A stretch of DNA of 64,000 nt. Origin: Streptomyces sp. NBC_01591 (GTDB lineage Bacteria > Actinomycetota > Actinomycetes > Streptomycetales > Streptomycetaceae). The first letter of the stretch is position 1; every line of letters starts with the position of its first letter. Positions 1 to 8,955 of this stretch are shown here, one piece after another. Both the position numbers and the translations under genes were made by a program. Under the pieces are notes generated by a model that saw only the letters and a program-made list of their open reading frames with translations, was not told where the DNA came from and ran no database searches. The DNA lies in the NCBI RefSeq assembly GCF_035918155.1, contig NZ_CP109327.1, forward strand, positions 8,308,001-8,372,000, read 5' to 3'.

Positions 1-2
1 AG

Positions 3-1106
3 GACCGCAGCGGGCGGGTGCTGGCCTTCTCCAGCCGGCAGGACGAGGGCGACAACGACCGGATCGCAACCGTCCTCGACCGCCAGGTGCCCGCCGAGAA
101 ACTGCGCGCCTTGGAAGAACGCGGCGCCTTCCAGGCCCTCTACCGGAAGGAGGAACCCGTCTATGTGGACGGCATCTCGGACAAGCCCCGGGTCGCGATC
201 GCCGTCCGCGCCGGCGGCGAGATCCTCGGCTCGATCTGGGTCGTGGTCGACGGACCGCTGAGCGCGGACCGGACGAAGGCGCTCCAGGAGGCGGCGAAGG
301 TGGCCGCCCTGCATCTGCTGCGCCGCCGCACCGGCGAGGACGCCGAACGCCGGCTGCGCGCGGATCTGCTCGCCACCGTCCTGGAGGGCGGTACGCACGC
401 ACCGCAGGCCGCCGTACGGCTCGGCCTTTCCGCGCAGCCCGCCTGCGTACTGGCGCTCGCGGTGACCGGCGAGCAGTACGAGCCCGACCGGGTGGCCGCG
501 GGCCACCGCGTCGCCGAGGCGCTGACCCTGCACCTGGCCGCGATCCACCCCCGTACCGCCACGGCCACACTCGGCGGAGTCACCTACGCCGTCCTGCCCA
601 CGAGTTCGGACGAACAGGGGCTACGGGTGGCCGAGGCGTTCCTCGGCCGCATCGGCGGCCGGGTGCCCGCCGTCATCGGAATCGGCCGCCTCGCCGCCCG
701 CCCGGTGGAACTGCGCCGTTCGCGCGCCGACGCGGACCGTGCGCTGCGGGTCCTCGGCTCCGGCCGCACACAGCGCAGGGCCGCCCGCCTGTCTGACGTC
801 TACGCCGCCTCGCTGCTGGAGGAGCTGACGGACCGGATGGCCGCCGACGACGACCTGCCGGACGGCCCCGTCATACGGCTGCGCGCCTACGACGCCCAGC
901 ACAACACCGCCCTCACGGACTCCCTGGACGCCTGGCTGAGCACCTTCGGCGATGTGGCCGCCGCCGCTGCCGCCGTACACATCCACCCCAACACCTTCCG
1001 CTACCGGCTCAAGCGGCTGGCCCTGGTCGCGGGCATCGATCTCGACGACCCGGAGGCGAGATTCGAAGCGATGCTGCAACTGCGGCTGAGGCCGCCGTAC
1101 TCCTGA
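3..1106 (+). CDS. PucR/CdaR-family transcriptional regulator (5' end outside window)
   Basis: The reading frame is open from the first bases, and the residues before the first possible GTG (position 18) already fit the family, so the gene starts upstream of the window. The visible part is about 367 residues. The N-terminal portion looks like the end of a sensory (GAF-like) domain, with the text [10 protein letters not shown]. The middle resembles the degenerate GGDEF-like module of CdaR/PucR proteins. The last 60 residues are the PucR helix-turn-helix, with core [14 protein letters not shown]. Such proteins are cytoplasmic DNA-binding activators of catabolic or stationary-phase genes. The target cannot be told from the context: the next gene starts 157 bases downstream. 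Confidence 0.85.
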   Translation, partial: DRSGRVLAFSSRQDEGDNDRIATVLDRQVPAEKLRALEERGAFQALYRKEEPVYVDGISDKPRVAIAVRAGGEILGSIWVVVDGPLSADRTKALQEAAKVAALHLLRRRTGEDAERRLRADLLATVLEGGTHAPQAAVRLGLSAQPACVLALAVTGEQYEPDRVAAGHRVAEALTLHLAAIHPRTATATLGGVTYAVLPTSSDEQGLRVAEAFLGRIGGRVPAVIGIGRLAARPVELRRSRADADRALRVLGSGRTQRRAARLSDVYAASLLEELTDRMAADDDLPDGPVIRLRAYDAQHNTALTDSLDAWLSTFGDVAAAAAAVHIHPNTFRYRLKRLALVAGIDLDDPEARFEAMLQLRLRPPYS

Positions 1107-1263
1107 GGCGGGACACCCGTCGCCGTGGCACGCGGACCCGCCCCGGGCGCCGTCCGGACGGAATGGTGCGAGAGTTTTTCGCAGCAGCAGGACACACCGA
1201 TGTCCGCGGGCCCGTGTGCCTGCGCGTCCGTGTGTCCGCACGTCGACGACGGGACAGATTTCC

Positions 1264-1710
1264 ATGCCTCTCCAGGGAGAGTACGAGCCGAGCCCCGAGC
1301 AGTGGGTCCGCGATCAGGTCGAGCTGTTCGAGAGCTCCGGCGGCACCGAGGGAAACACGATGCGGGGCATGCCCGTCATCGTCCTCACCACCCGCGGGGC
1401 CAGGAGCGGAAGGATCCGCAAGACCCCGCTGATGAGGGTCGAGCACAACGGCACGTACGCCGTGGTCGCCTCGCAGGGCGGCGCCCCGAAGCACCCCGTC
1501 TGGTACCACAACATCGTGGCCGACCCCCGGGTGGAACTCCAGGACGGCCCGGTCCGCCAGGACATGAACGCCCGCGAGGCCACCGGCGAGGAGAAGGACC
1601 TGTGGTGGCAGCGCGCGGTCAAGGCGTTCCCCGACTACGCCGACTACCAGCTCAAGACCGAGCGGCAGATCCCGGTCCTCGTCCTCGAACCGGCGTCCGG
1701 GCAGCACTGA
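1264..1710 (+). CDS. Ddn-like nitroreductase/quinone reductase family protein (F420-type, DUF385)
   Basis: This is a 148-residue single-domain protein. The segment [20 protein letters not shown] is the typical nucleotide/deazaflavin-binding signature of the split-barrel Ddn family, and [12 protein letters not shown] follows as in family members. Members use reduced cofactor F420 to reduce quinones, nitro compounds or activated alkenes; the substrate here is unknown. The ATG at 1264 was chosen because family similarity begins right there; the upstream GGGACAG is only a weak ribosome-binding site. An ATG further upstream in the same frame would add residues unlike the family. The gene is convergent with the following flavodoxin-type gene. 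Confidence 0.85.
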   Translation: MPLQGEYEPSPEQWVRDQVELFESSGGTEGNTMRGMPVIVLTTRGARSGRIRKTPLMRVEHNGTYAVVASQGGAPKHPVWYHNIVADPRVELQDGPVRQDMNAREATGEEKDLWWQRAVKAFPDYADYQLKTERQIPVLVLEPASGQH

Positions 1711-1731
1711 CGACCGTCGCAGGGGGCACGG

Positions 1732-2463
1732 TCAGCGGTGCTCTGGATTGGGATAGTCCGGACGGCAGCCCGCATCCCACGCAGAGCGCTGGTTGCCGTG
1801 GGCCGGGATGCCGTTCGCACGCCTCAGCATCGCGGCGAGGTGCATCAGGTTCCAGGCCATGAACGAGGTGTTGCGGTTGGTGAAGTCGTTCTCCGGACCA
1901 CCCGACCCGGGGTCCAGATACGACGGGCCGGGCCCCGCCTCCCCGATCCAGCCCGCGTCGGCCTGCGGCGGGATCGTGTAGCCCAGGTGCTGGAGGCTGT
2001 AGAGCACGTTCATGGCACAGTGCTTGACCCCGTCCTCGTTCCCGGTGATCAGACAGCCACCGGCCCGGCCGTAGTACGCGTACTGGTCCTTGTCGTTGAG
2101 GATGCTGGAGCAGGCGTAGAGGCGCTCGACGACCCGCTTCATCACCGAGCTGTTGTCGCCCAGCCAGATGGGCCCGCACAGCACCAGGATGTCGGCCGCC
2201 ATCACCTTCTCGTACAGCGCGGGCCAGGCGTCCGTCTTCCAGCCGTGCTCCCTCATGTCCGGCCAGACGCCGGTTGCGATGTCGTGGTCGACGGCCCGGA
2301 CCACCTCCGTGCTGACGCCGCGCTCAGCCATCACCGCGCGGCTGCGGTCGATCAGCCCCTCCGTATTGCTGATCTCCGGGGAGCGCTTGAGGGTGCAGTT
2401 GACGTACAGCGCACGCAGGTCGTCGAAGCGGTAGGCGTCGTCGGAGGGGCCGGGCGGCGGCAT
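1732..2463 (-). CDS. Flavodoxin-fold NAD(P)H-dependent oxidoreductase
   Basis: This is a 243-residue protein with the flavodoxin-like FMN-reductase layout: an early beta strand LRALYVNCTLKRSPEISNT that would form the phosphate-binding loop of FMN, then ADILVLCGPIWLGDNSSVMK, which corresponds to the second FMN loop of WrbA/NQO-type reductases. It probably transfers hydride from NAD(P)H to quinones or small electrophiles in the cytoplasm. It starts with ATG at 2463 and is divergent from the OpuC-type permease operon, with a gap of about 190 bases. No partner gene indicates its substrate. Confidence 0.75.
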   Translation of the reverse strand: MPPPGPSDDAYRFDDLRALYVNCTLKRSPEISNTEGLIDRSRAVMAERGVSTEVVRAVDHDIATGVWPDMREHGWKTDAWPALYEKVMAADILVLCGPIWLGDNSSVMKRVVERLYACSSILNDKDQYAYYGRAGGCLITGNEDGVKHCAMNVLYSLQHLGYTIPPQADAGWIGEAGPGPSYLDPGSGGPENDFTNRNTSFMAWNLMHLAAMLRRANGIPAHGNQRSAWDAGCRPDYPNPEHR

Positions 2464-2653
2464 GCGGGGGCTCCTTGGCAGGTACGGGGAACGCGGGACG
2501 TGGACCCCGGTCTACCGTCACGTCCGGCCGTACCGGGCAGTAGACGCGCCGACGCCCCCCGTACGCAGCACGTCCTGCCCCGGAACCCGGGCGGCCCCCC
2601 GGACAGCCGATCAGGACGCGCGCCCGCGCCGCCCCGCGCGCTCCAATGGACGG

Positions 2654-3331
2654 GTGACCGCGCCCCCGGACGACTGCCTCGCGCGCAACGAGTGGCTCTG
2701 CGGGGCCTATCTCTCCAGCCGTCGCGAGATTCTCTGGGACGCCGTCGTGCAGCACCTCCAGCTCACCGTGGTCTCCGTGCTCATCGGACTGGTCCTCGCC
2801 GTTCCGCTCGCCCTCGCGGCACGGCACCGGCGCTGGGCGGCGGGCCCCGTGCTCGGTGTGACGACCATCCTCTACACCGTGCCGTCGCTCGCCATGTTCT
2901 CGCTGCTGCTTCCGGTGTACGGACTCTCCGCCTCGCTCGTCGTCGCCGGGCTCGTGCTGTACTCGCTCACCCTCCTCGTACGGAACATCCTCGCCGGGCT
3001 GCGCGCCGTGCCGGAGGAGACCCGGCAGGCCGCGCGCGGCATGGGATACGGACCCCTGCGGCTGCTGCTCGCCGTGGAGCTGCCCCTCGCGCTGCCCGCG
3101 GCCATGGCCGGACTGCGGATCGCGACCGTCTCCGCCATCTCCCTGGTCACGGTCGGCGCGATCGTCGGCTACGGCGGACTCGGCAACCTCATCTACTCCG
3201 GGATGAACACCTACTTCAAGGCCCAGGTGCTCACCGCCTCCGTCCTCTGCGTCGTGATCGCCGTCGCCGCCGACCTGCTGCTCCTGCTCGCGCAGCGACT
3301 GCTGACCCCGTGGACCAGGAGGCAGTCGTGA
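2654..3331 (+). CDS. OpuC/ProW-type ABC transporter permease 1 (glycine betaine/choline/proline class)
   Basis: This is a 225-residue integral membrane protein with about six hydrophobic segments. The cytoplasmic coupling loop reads EETRQAARGMGYGPLRLLL, which is the EAA loop of quaternary-amine ABC permeases. GTG 2654 was chosen as start because similarity begins there; the frame is open further upstream but the extra residues are Arg/Pro-rich and not membrane-like. Its stop overlaps the start of the second permease (GTGA), and that gene in turn overlaps the binding protein, so the three form one transcript. An ATPase is missing next to it; the likely partner is at 14048-15211. Confidence 0.88.
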   Translation: MTAPPDDCLARNEWLCGAYLSSRREILWDAVVQHLQLTVVSVLIGLVLAVPLALAARHRRWAAGPVLGVTTILYTVPSLAMFSLLLPVYGLSASLVVAGLVLYSLTLLVRNILAGLRAVPEETRQAARGMGYGPLRLLLAVELPLALPAAMAGLRIATVSAISLVTVGAIVGYGGLGNLIYSGMNTYFKAQVLTASVLCVVIAVAADLLLLLAQRLLTPWTRRQS

Positions 3332-4005
3332 ACACCCTCGCCGACGCCTGGTCCTGGCTCACCACCTCCGCCAACTGGTCCGGTGACGGCGGCATCTGGA
3401 ACCGGCTGGGCCAGCACCTGTTCCTCACCGTCGTCTGCCTGCTGATCAGCTGCCTGACCGCGCTGCCCGTCGCCCTGGTCCTCGGCCATCTCGGCAGGGG
3501 CGGCGCACTCGCCGTCAACATCTCCAACATCGGCCGGGCCGTACCCACCTTCGCCGTGCTGGTGCTGCTGCTCCTCACCCCGATCGGCGGGCACGGCGAG
3601 TGGCCGACCATCATCGCCCTCGTGCTCTTCGCCGTACCGCCGCTGCTCACCAACGCCTACGTCGGCATGCGGGAGGTCGACCGCGACGTCGTGCGCGCGG
3701 CCAGAGGAATGGGCATGACGGGCCGACAGCTGATGCTGGGCGTCGAGATGCCGCTCGCCCTCCCGCTGATCCTCACCGGCGTGCGGATCGCCGCCGTCCA
3801 GCTCGTCGCGACCGCCACCCTCGCGGCACTGGCAGGCGGCGGGGGACTGGGCCGCATCATCACGGCGGGCTTCAACCTCGCCTCCACCGCCCAGGTGGTC
3901 GCCGGGGCGGTGCTCGTCGCGGTCTTCGCACTGGCCGTCGAAGGGCTCTTCGAAGCGGGCCGGCTGCTCGTCCCGGGCCGGCTCCGCGGCGGAGAATCCA
4001 AATGA
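3328..4005 (+). CDS. OpuC/ProW-type ABC transporter permease 2
   Basis: This is a 225-residue multi-spanning permease, paralogous to its upstream neighbour. Its coupling loop VDRDVVRAARGMGMTGRQLM again matches the family. GTG 3328 overlaps the stop of permease 1 in a GTGA tetranucleotide, which decides the start and indicates translational coupling. The pair probably forms the heterodimeric channel of an osmoprotectant importer. The gene ends in an ATGA overlap with the substrate-binding lipoprotein. Confidence 0.88.
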   Translation: MNTLADAWSWLTTSANWSGDGGIWNRLGQHLFLTVVCLLISCLTALPVALVLGHLGRGGALAVNISNIGRAVPTFAVLVLLLLTPIGGHGEWPTIIALVLFAVPPLLTNAYVGMREVDRDVVRAARGMGMTGRQLMLGVEMPLALPLILTGVRIAAVQLVATATLAALAGGGGLGRIITAGFNLASTAQVVAGAVLVAVFALAVEGLFEAGRLLVPGRLRGGESK

Positions 4006-4952
4006 GGCCGGCAGCCGCCGTCCCCGTGCTGCTGGTGCTGCTCTCGGCGGCCGCCTGCACCACCGGCCCCTCGCTGGAGAAGCAGGGCGAGGTCACCGCA
4101 CCGCCGGGCGACAGCAGACACCTCACCATCGGCTCCGCGGGCTTCACCGAGAGCGATCTGCTCGCCCAGATGTACGCCCTGCTGCTGAACCGGGCCGGCT
4201 ACTCCACGAAGATCATCTCCGTCACCAACCGGGAGATCTACGAACCGGCGCTGGAGAGCGGCCAGATCGACGTCGTGCCGGAGTACGCCGCCACCTTCGC
4301 CGACTGGCTGAACGCCAAGAAGAACGGAGCCGACGCGGCCCCGGTCGGTTCGCCCGACCTCGCCGACACCATGAAGGCCCTGCGCGCCCTCGCCGAGCCC
4401 CGTGGCCTCACCGTCCTCGACCCCGGGCGCGCCGTCGACCAGAACGCCTTCGCGGTCGCTGCCCCGTATGCGACCGAGCACCACCTCAAGACCCTCAGCG
4501 ACCTGGGAAGGTCCGGGCTGCCCGTACGTCTGGCCGCCGGTGACGAATGCGTGCAGCGCCCCTACTGCGCACCCGGGCTGAAGAAGACGTACGGCATCCG
4601 CATCGCCGCCGTGGACCCCAAGGGCGTCGGCACCACCCAGGCCAAACAGGCCGTCCAGAACGGTCAGGACCAGATGGTCCTGACCACCACGACCGACGCC
4701 ACGCTCGACGGCTTCGGCCTCGTCCTGCTCGCCGACGACAAGCATCTCCAGAACGCCGACTACCTCGTCCCGGTCGTCAACCGGTCCCGGGCGGGCAGCG
4801 AAGGCGTACGCACGGCGCTGGGCAGGCTGAACACCGCACTGACGACCGCCGACCTGGCCCGGCTCAACGAGCAGGTCGACAGCTGGCGGCGGCTGCCCGA
4901 GGACGTGGCACGCACCTATCTGGTGTCCAAGAACCTCATCCCGCGCGGCTGA
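4002..4952 (+). CDS. OpuCC/ProX-type substrate-binding lipoprotein
   Basis: This is a 316-residue protein with a hydrophobic leader ending in a lipobox-like LLSAAAC, so it should be a lipid-anchored extracellular binding protein. Family features include the opening strand HLTIGSAGFTESDLLAQMYA and the text QIDVVPEYAATFADWL, both typical of betaine/choline-binding proteins of the OpuC/ProX class. ATG 4002 lies in an ATGA overlap with permease 2. The protein completes an importer lacking its ATPase locally. The aromatic cage residues that would decide between betaine, choline and other amines cannot be assigned by eye. Confidence 0.88.
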   Translation: MRPAAAVPVLLVLLSAAACTTGPSLEKQGEVTAPPGDSRHLTIGSAGFTESDLLAQMYALLLNRAGYSTKIISVTNREIYEPALESGQIDVVPEYAATFADWLNAKKNGADAAPVGSPDLADTMKALRALAEPRGLTVLDPGRAVDQNAFAVAAPYATEHHLKTLSDLGRSGLPVRLAAGDECVQRPYCAPGLKKTYGIRIAAVDPKGVGTTQAKQAVQNGQDQMVLTTTTDATLDGFGLVLLADDKHLQNADYLVPVVNRSRAGSEGVRTALGRLNTALTTADLARLNEQVDSWRRLPEDVARTYLVSKNLIPRG

Positions 4953-4967
4953 CCGCCGCCTCCGCGG

Positions 4968-5942
4968 TCAGGCCGTCAGCCTTCCCGGGAGCCAGCCCAG
5001 CTGCACGGCCTCCTGGAACGGCCCGCCGCCCTCGTGATCATTGAAGTCGTACACCTCGATGGTCTTGTCCTGGTGGGCGTAGGCATTGAAGGCGGCGAAG
5101 ACGGTCGAGGGCGGGCAGGTCATGTCCTCCAGGGCGGTCGAGAACAGCGCCGGCGCGCGCCCGCGTGCGGCGAAGTGCACTCCGTCGAAGTAGGACAGCG
5201 TGGCCCGCGCCTGCTCGGCCCGGCCGCGGTGCGTCTTGAGGTAGTTGCCCACCTCGCGGTACGGGGTCCGGTCGGTGACGGTGAGGGCGCGGGGGAAGTC
5301 GCACAGGAACGGGACGTCCGGCGCGATCGCCACGAGGTCGGGTATCAGCCCGCCCACGGCGAGCGTGATGCCACCGCCCTGGCTCTCGCCGATGGCCGCG
5401 GTGCGCGCCGCGTCGGTCAGCAGGTGCGAGCGCGCCGCCTCCACCGCACGCACCGCGTCGGTGAACACGCGCCGGTAGTAGTACGACTCCTGGTCCTCGA
5501 TGCCACGGGTCATGAAGCCGGGGTACGCGGGGGCGCTGCCCACCGGGTCCGGGGTGTCGCCGACGAGCCAGCCGCTGCCCTGGCCGCGGGTGTCCATCAC
5601 GAAGTGGGCGAAACCGGCCGACGCCCAGAGCAGGTGGGTGTGTGCCAGGCCCCGCCCACCGCCGTAGCCGATGAACTCGACGACCACCGGCAGCGGGTCC
5701 GTGGTGCCCGCCGGGAGGACGAACCAGCCCTTGACCGGGTGACCGCCGAAGCCCGCGAACGTCACGTCGTACACGTCGACGGTGCTCAGCCCCGTGCCGG
5801 TGCGCAGCTCGAAACGGGCGTCGAGGTCGTGGGACCGGGCCTCGTCGAGCGTCTTCGACCAGAACGCGTCGAAGTCCTCCGGCTCCACCGATCCGCTGCG
5901 GTAGTCACGCAGCTGGTCGAGCGGCAGATCGAACAGGGACAT
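4968..5942 (-). CDS. CE7-family acetyl esterase (acetylxylan esterase / cephalosporin-C deacetylase type)
   Basis: This is a 324-residue cytoplasmic alpha/beta hydrolase. The nucleophile elbow GESQGGG, an Asp in LEDMTCPPS and a His in NDHEGGG give the complete triad. The CE7 hallmark tract RGQGSGW (family R-G-Q) is present. CE7 enzymes remove acetyl groups from short xylo-oligosaccharides taken up by the cell, and also act on cephalosporin C. ATG 5942 was chosen because family similarity begins at MSLFDLPLDQL; the frame is open further upstream into the operator region. It is divergent from a LacI-type regulator over tandem palindromes and is therefore probably repressed by it. Confidence 0.9.
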   Translation of the reverse strand: MSLFDLPLDQLRDYRSGSVEPEDFDAFWSKTLDEARSHDLDARFELRTGTGLSTVDVYDVTFAGFGGHPVKGWFVLPAGTTDPLPVVVEFIGYGGGRGLAHTHLLWASAGFAHFVMDTRGQGSGWLVGDTPDPVGSAPAYPGFMTRGIEDQESYYYRRVFTDAVRAVEAARSHLLTDAARTAAIGESQGGGITLAVGGLIPDLVAIAPDVPFLCDFPRALTVTDRTPYREVGNYLKTHRGRAEQARATLSYFDGVHFAARGRAPALFSTALEDMTCPPSTVFAAFNAYAHQDKTIEVYDFNDHEGGGPFQEAVQLGWLPGRLTA

Positions 5943-6055
5943 GTGGGACCGCCTTCTTCGCAGGGATGGTTGATCACACCGTACGGGGGGGCGCGCGGTG
6001 AAGAAGTTGTACCCGACCCCTTGACCGGCGCCCGGCCTGCCCTCACAGTACTCGT

Positions 6056-6080
6056 TAATGCGCATTACTAATGCGCATTA
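6056..6080. promoter_or_regulatory. Two tandem 12-bp palindromic operators (probable LacI-family binding sites)
   Basis: TAATGCGCATTA occurs twice, at 6056-6067 and 6069-6080, separated by one C. Each copy is a perfect palindrome with the central CG typical of LacI/GalR operators. Centres are 13 bp apart. The pair lies between the divergent CE7 esterase (start 5942) and LacI-type gene (start 6097/6100), and its right half ends 16 bases before the regulator start. Autoregulation plus control of the esterase is the simplest reading. I noticed no further copy in the window. Confidence 0.8.
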
Positions 6081-6096
6081 ATTGATCTGAGGAGCC

Positions 6097-7206
6097 ATGG
6101 TGGAGGAACCCAGGAAGCGGGCCAGGCCCGGCCGTTCACCCGCACCGGCAGGCCGCACGGCCCGCCCGCGACAGGCGGAGGTCGCACGGCTCGCCGGGGT
6201 CTCGCAGGCCACGGTCTCGTTGGTGCTCGCGGACAAGAGGCAGGGCCCCGCGATCTCGGAGGAGACCCGGCAGAAGGTCCTGGAGGCGGCCCGCAGCCTC
6301 GGTTACGTGCCCGACCCGGCGGCCCGCAGGCTCGCGGCGGCGCGCAACAGCCTGTTGGGCGTGTTCAGCTTCACCGCGACGTTCCCGACCGATGTGCAGC
6401 ACTCGTACTACCCGTTCCTGGTGGGCGTGGAACGCGAGGCCGCGGAGCGCGGTTACGACCTGGTGCTGTTCACGGGGTCGAGCACCGGCGGTGCGGGGGC
6501 CGCCGGACCCGACGCGCTGAGCCGGGTCCGCCTCGCCGACGGCTGTCTGTTCCTCGGCCGCCACGCACCGGTCCAGGAGCTGGGCCGGCTGGTCGCCGAC
6601 GGCTTCCCGGTCGTCCACCTCGGCCGCCGGGACCAGCCGGAGGGCCTGCACTGGGTCGGCGCCGACTACGTGAGCGCCGCCCGCGAAGTCGTCGGCCACC
6701 TGGCCGCGCTCGGGCACCGGAGGATGGTGCTGATCCGCGAGGACGACGAAGCACCCGCCTCCACCGACCGTGAACAGGGCTTCCTCGAGGGGCTGGAGAC
6801 CATCGGCCCGACCGGCGGCCCCGAGGCCGTCTTCCGTTCCGCGGACCCGGAACGAGACCTCACCCCCGAGCGGCTGCGGAGCTGGCTCGCCGACGGCGTC
6901 ACCGCGTTCGTCGCCGAGGAGACCGACACCGGAGCCGCCTGGCGCGCCCTGCGCCGCGCGGTCGCCGATGCCGGGATCGACTGCCCGCGCGACGTCTCGC
7001 TGGCGCTGCTCGGCAGTCCCCCCGCCGACCTCGCGGACGACCCCGACCCCACCGGTTTCGACATCCCCCGCACCCGGCTCGGCGCGGCCGCCGTGCGCAT
7101 GCTCGCCGCGCTGGTCGCGGGGGAGGAGGCCACCGAACCCCTGGTCGCCTGCACCTTCCGGCCCGGCGCCACATCGGGCCCGCCACCCGCCGCCGAAGAC
7201 CACTGA
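6097..7206 (+). CDS. LacI-family transcriptional regulator
   Basis: This is a 369-residue repressor. The helix-turn-helix and hinge EVARLAGVSQATVSLVL sit near residues 28-44, followed by the hinge RRLAAARNSLLGV and a periplasmic-binding-like sensor domain running to the end. The only good ribosome-binding site, GAGGAG at 6089-6094, is just two bases from ATG 6097. The GTG immediately after it (6100) gives a more usual spacing of five, so initiation there is quite possible. The gene probably controls the esterase and the downstream catabolic operon (7245-14016), which begins 38 bases after its stop. The effector is probably a small sugar or acid, but it is not identifiable. Confidence 0.92.
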   Translation: MVEEPRKRARPGRSPAPAGRTARPRQAEVARLAGVSQATVSLVLADKRQGPAISEETRQKVLEAARSLGYVPDPAARRLAAARNSLLGVFSFTATFPTDVQHSYYPFLVGVEREAAERGYDLVLFTGSSTGGAGAAGPDALSRVRLADGCLFLGRHAPVQELGRLVADGFPVVHLGRRDQPEGLHWVGADYVSAAREVVGHLAALGHRRMVLIREDDEAPASTDREQGFLEGLETIGPTGGPEAVFRSADPERDLTPERLRSWLADGVTAFVAEETDTGAAWRALRRAVADAGIDCPRDVSLALLGSPPADLADDPDPTGFDIPRTRLGAAAVRMLAALVAGEEATEPLVACTFRPGATSGPPPAAEDH

Positions 7207-7244
7207 CCGACCGCACCACTCGTACGTACAGCTCAAGGAGACCA

Positions 7245-8855
7245 GTGATACCCGAACCGGACATCCTCGTCGTGGGCGCCGGACTCGGCGGCGTCGCCGC
7301 CGCGCTCGCCGCCTGCCGCGCCGGACGCACCGTCGTCCTCACCGAGGAGACCGACTGGATCGGCGGCCAGCTCACCTCCCAGGCCGTCCCCCCGGACGAG
7401 CACCCGTGGGTGGAGCAGTTCGGCACCACCGCCTCGTACCGCAGGCTGCGCGAGGGCATCCGGGCGTACTACCGCCAGTGGTACCCGATGCGTTCCGAGG
7501 CCCTCGCCCTCACCGACCTCAACCCGGGCGCCGGACGCGTCAGCAAGCTCTGCCACGAGCCGCGCGTCGCGCTCACCGTGCTGGAGGCGATGCTCGCACC
7601 GCACCGGGCGGCGGGCCGCCTCACCCTGCTCACCGAGCACCGAGCGGTGGCCACCGAGGCGGACAACGATGTCATCCGGGCCGTCACGCTGGAGAACCTG
7701 CGCACCGGCGACCGCACCACCGTCACCGCCCGCTACGTCGTCGACGCCACCGAGACCGGTGAACTCCTCGAACTCGGCGGCGTCGAGCACGCCATCGGCG
7801 CCGAGGCGCGGAGCGAGTTCGACGAACCGCACGCCCCCGAACAGGCCCAGCCGCTCAACCAGCAGGGCATCACCGTCTGCTTCGCGCTCTCCCACCACGA
7901 GGGCGAGAACCACACCGTCGACCGCCCCGCCGACTACGGCTTCTGGCGCGCCTACCGCCCCGACTTCTGGCCCGGTCCGCTCCTCGGCTTCCAGGCGCCC
8001 GACCCGCGCTCCCTGGAATCCGTACCGCGCACCTTCGTCCCCAACCCGGACATCGACCCGCTCGCCGTCAGCGCCGACCAGAGCACGGACGCGGGCGACA
8101 AGGAACTGTGGGGCTTCCGCCGCATCCTCGCCCGGGGCATGCACCGTCCCGGCGCCTTCCACTCCGACATCACGCTCGTCAACTGGCCGCTCAACGACTA
8201 CTGGCTCAAGCCCCTGGTCGGCGCCGGGGACGAGGTGTCCGCCCAAGCGGTCGCCGAGGCACGGCAGTTGTCGCTCTCGCTGCTGTACTGGCTGCAGACC
8301 GAGGCCCCGCGCCAGGACGGCGGCACCGGCTTCCCCGGTCTGCGGATCCGCCCCGACATCACCGGCACCGAGGACGGCCTCGCCAAGGCGCCGTACGTAC
8401 GTGAGTCCCGCCGCATCAAGGCCGTCACCACCGTCACCGAGCAGGACGTGTCGATCGACCTCGTCGGCCCGCACGGCGGCACACGCCACCGGGACGCGGT
8501 CGGCGTCGGCAGCTACCGCATCGATCTGCACCCCTCCACCGGAGGCGACAACTACATCGACATCGGCTCGGTGCCGTTCGAGATCCCGCTCGGCGCCCTC
8601 GTACCGCGCCGGGTCCGCAATCTGCTGCCCGCGGGCAAGAACATCGGCACCACGCACATCACCAACGGCTGTTACCGGCTCCACCCGGTGGAGTGGAACA
8701 TCGGCGAGGTCGCCGGTGCCCTGGCCGCCCACTGCCTCACCGAGGGTGTCGAACCGCAGCAGGTCCAGTCCGAGGACAAGCGGTACGAGACGTTCGCGCG
8801 ACTGCTCGACCACGACGGGGTCCAGCGCCACTGGCCCGACGTACGCGGCTACTGA
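7245..8855 (+). CDS. FAD-dependent oxidoreductase
   Basis: This is a 536-residue flavoenzyme. The N-terminal dinucleotide-binding loop VVGAGLGGVAAALAA lies at about residues 7-21, followed by TDWIGGQLTSQAV, the pattern of the 'FAD_oxidored' family whose members oxidise small polar substrates. A C-terminal FAD-closing segment with NIGTTHITNGCYRLHPVEWN is also present. GTG 7245 has AAGGAG at 7235-7240. The first gene of the presumed LacI-controlled catabolic operon, it is followed after 100 bases by a HyuA-type gene with a strong hairpin in the gap. The substrate is unknown. Confidence 0.85.
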   Translation: MIPEPDILVVGAGLGGVAAALAACRAGRTVVLTEETDWIGGQLTSQAVPPDEHPWVEQFGTTASYRRLREGIRAYYRQWYPMRSEALALTDLNPGAGRVSKLCHEPRVALTVLEAMLAPHRAAGRLTLLTEHRAVATEADNDVIRAVTLENLRTGDRTTVTARYVVDATETGELLELGGVEHAIGAEARSEFDEPHAPEQAQPLNQQGITVCFALSHHEGENHTVDRPADYGFWRAYRPDFWPGPLLGFQAPDPRSLESVPRTFVPNPDIDPLAVSADQSTDAGDKELWGFRRILARGMHRPGAFHSDITLVNWPLNDYWLKPLVGAGDEVSAQAVAEARQLSLSLLYWLQTEAPRQDGGTGFPGLRIRPDITGTEDGLAKAPYVRESRRIKAVTTVTEQDVSIDLVGPHGGTRHRDAVGVGSYRIDLHPSTGGDNYIDIGSVPFEIPLGALVPRRVRNLLPAGKNIGTTHITNGCYRLHPVEWNIGEVAGALAAHCLTEGVEPQQVQSEDKRYETFARLLDHDGVQRHWPDVRGY

Positions 8856-8880
8856 CGGCCCGTCCCGAAACCGTGAAACG

Positions 8881-8912
8881 CCGGGTGGGACAGCTCCACC
8901 TGTCCCACCCGG
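8881..8912. terminator. Intra-cluster hairpin: attenuator or terminator
   Basis: Thirteen-base perfectly complementary arms (CCGGGTGGGACAG at 8881-8893 and its complement at 8900-8912) flank a six-base loop. There is no T tract, as usual in Streptomyces. It lies between the FAD oxidoreductase and the HyuA-type gene, which read in the same direction. It may partially stop transcription, or stabilise the upstream mRNA and thereby set different expression levels for the two parts. Confidence 0.7.
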
Positions 8913-8955
8913 CCCGCCCGCGCATCAACCCACCCGCACAAGGAGGTGCCCAGCC

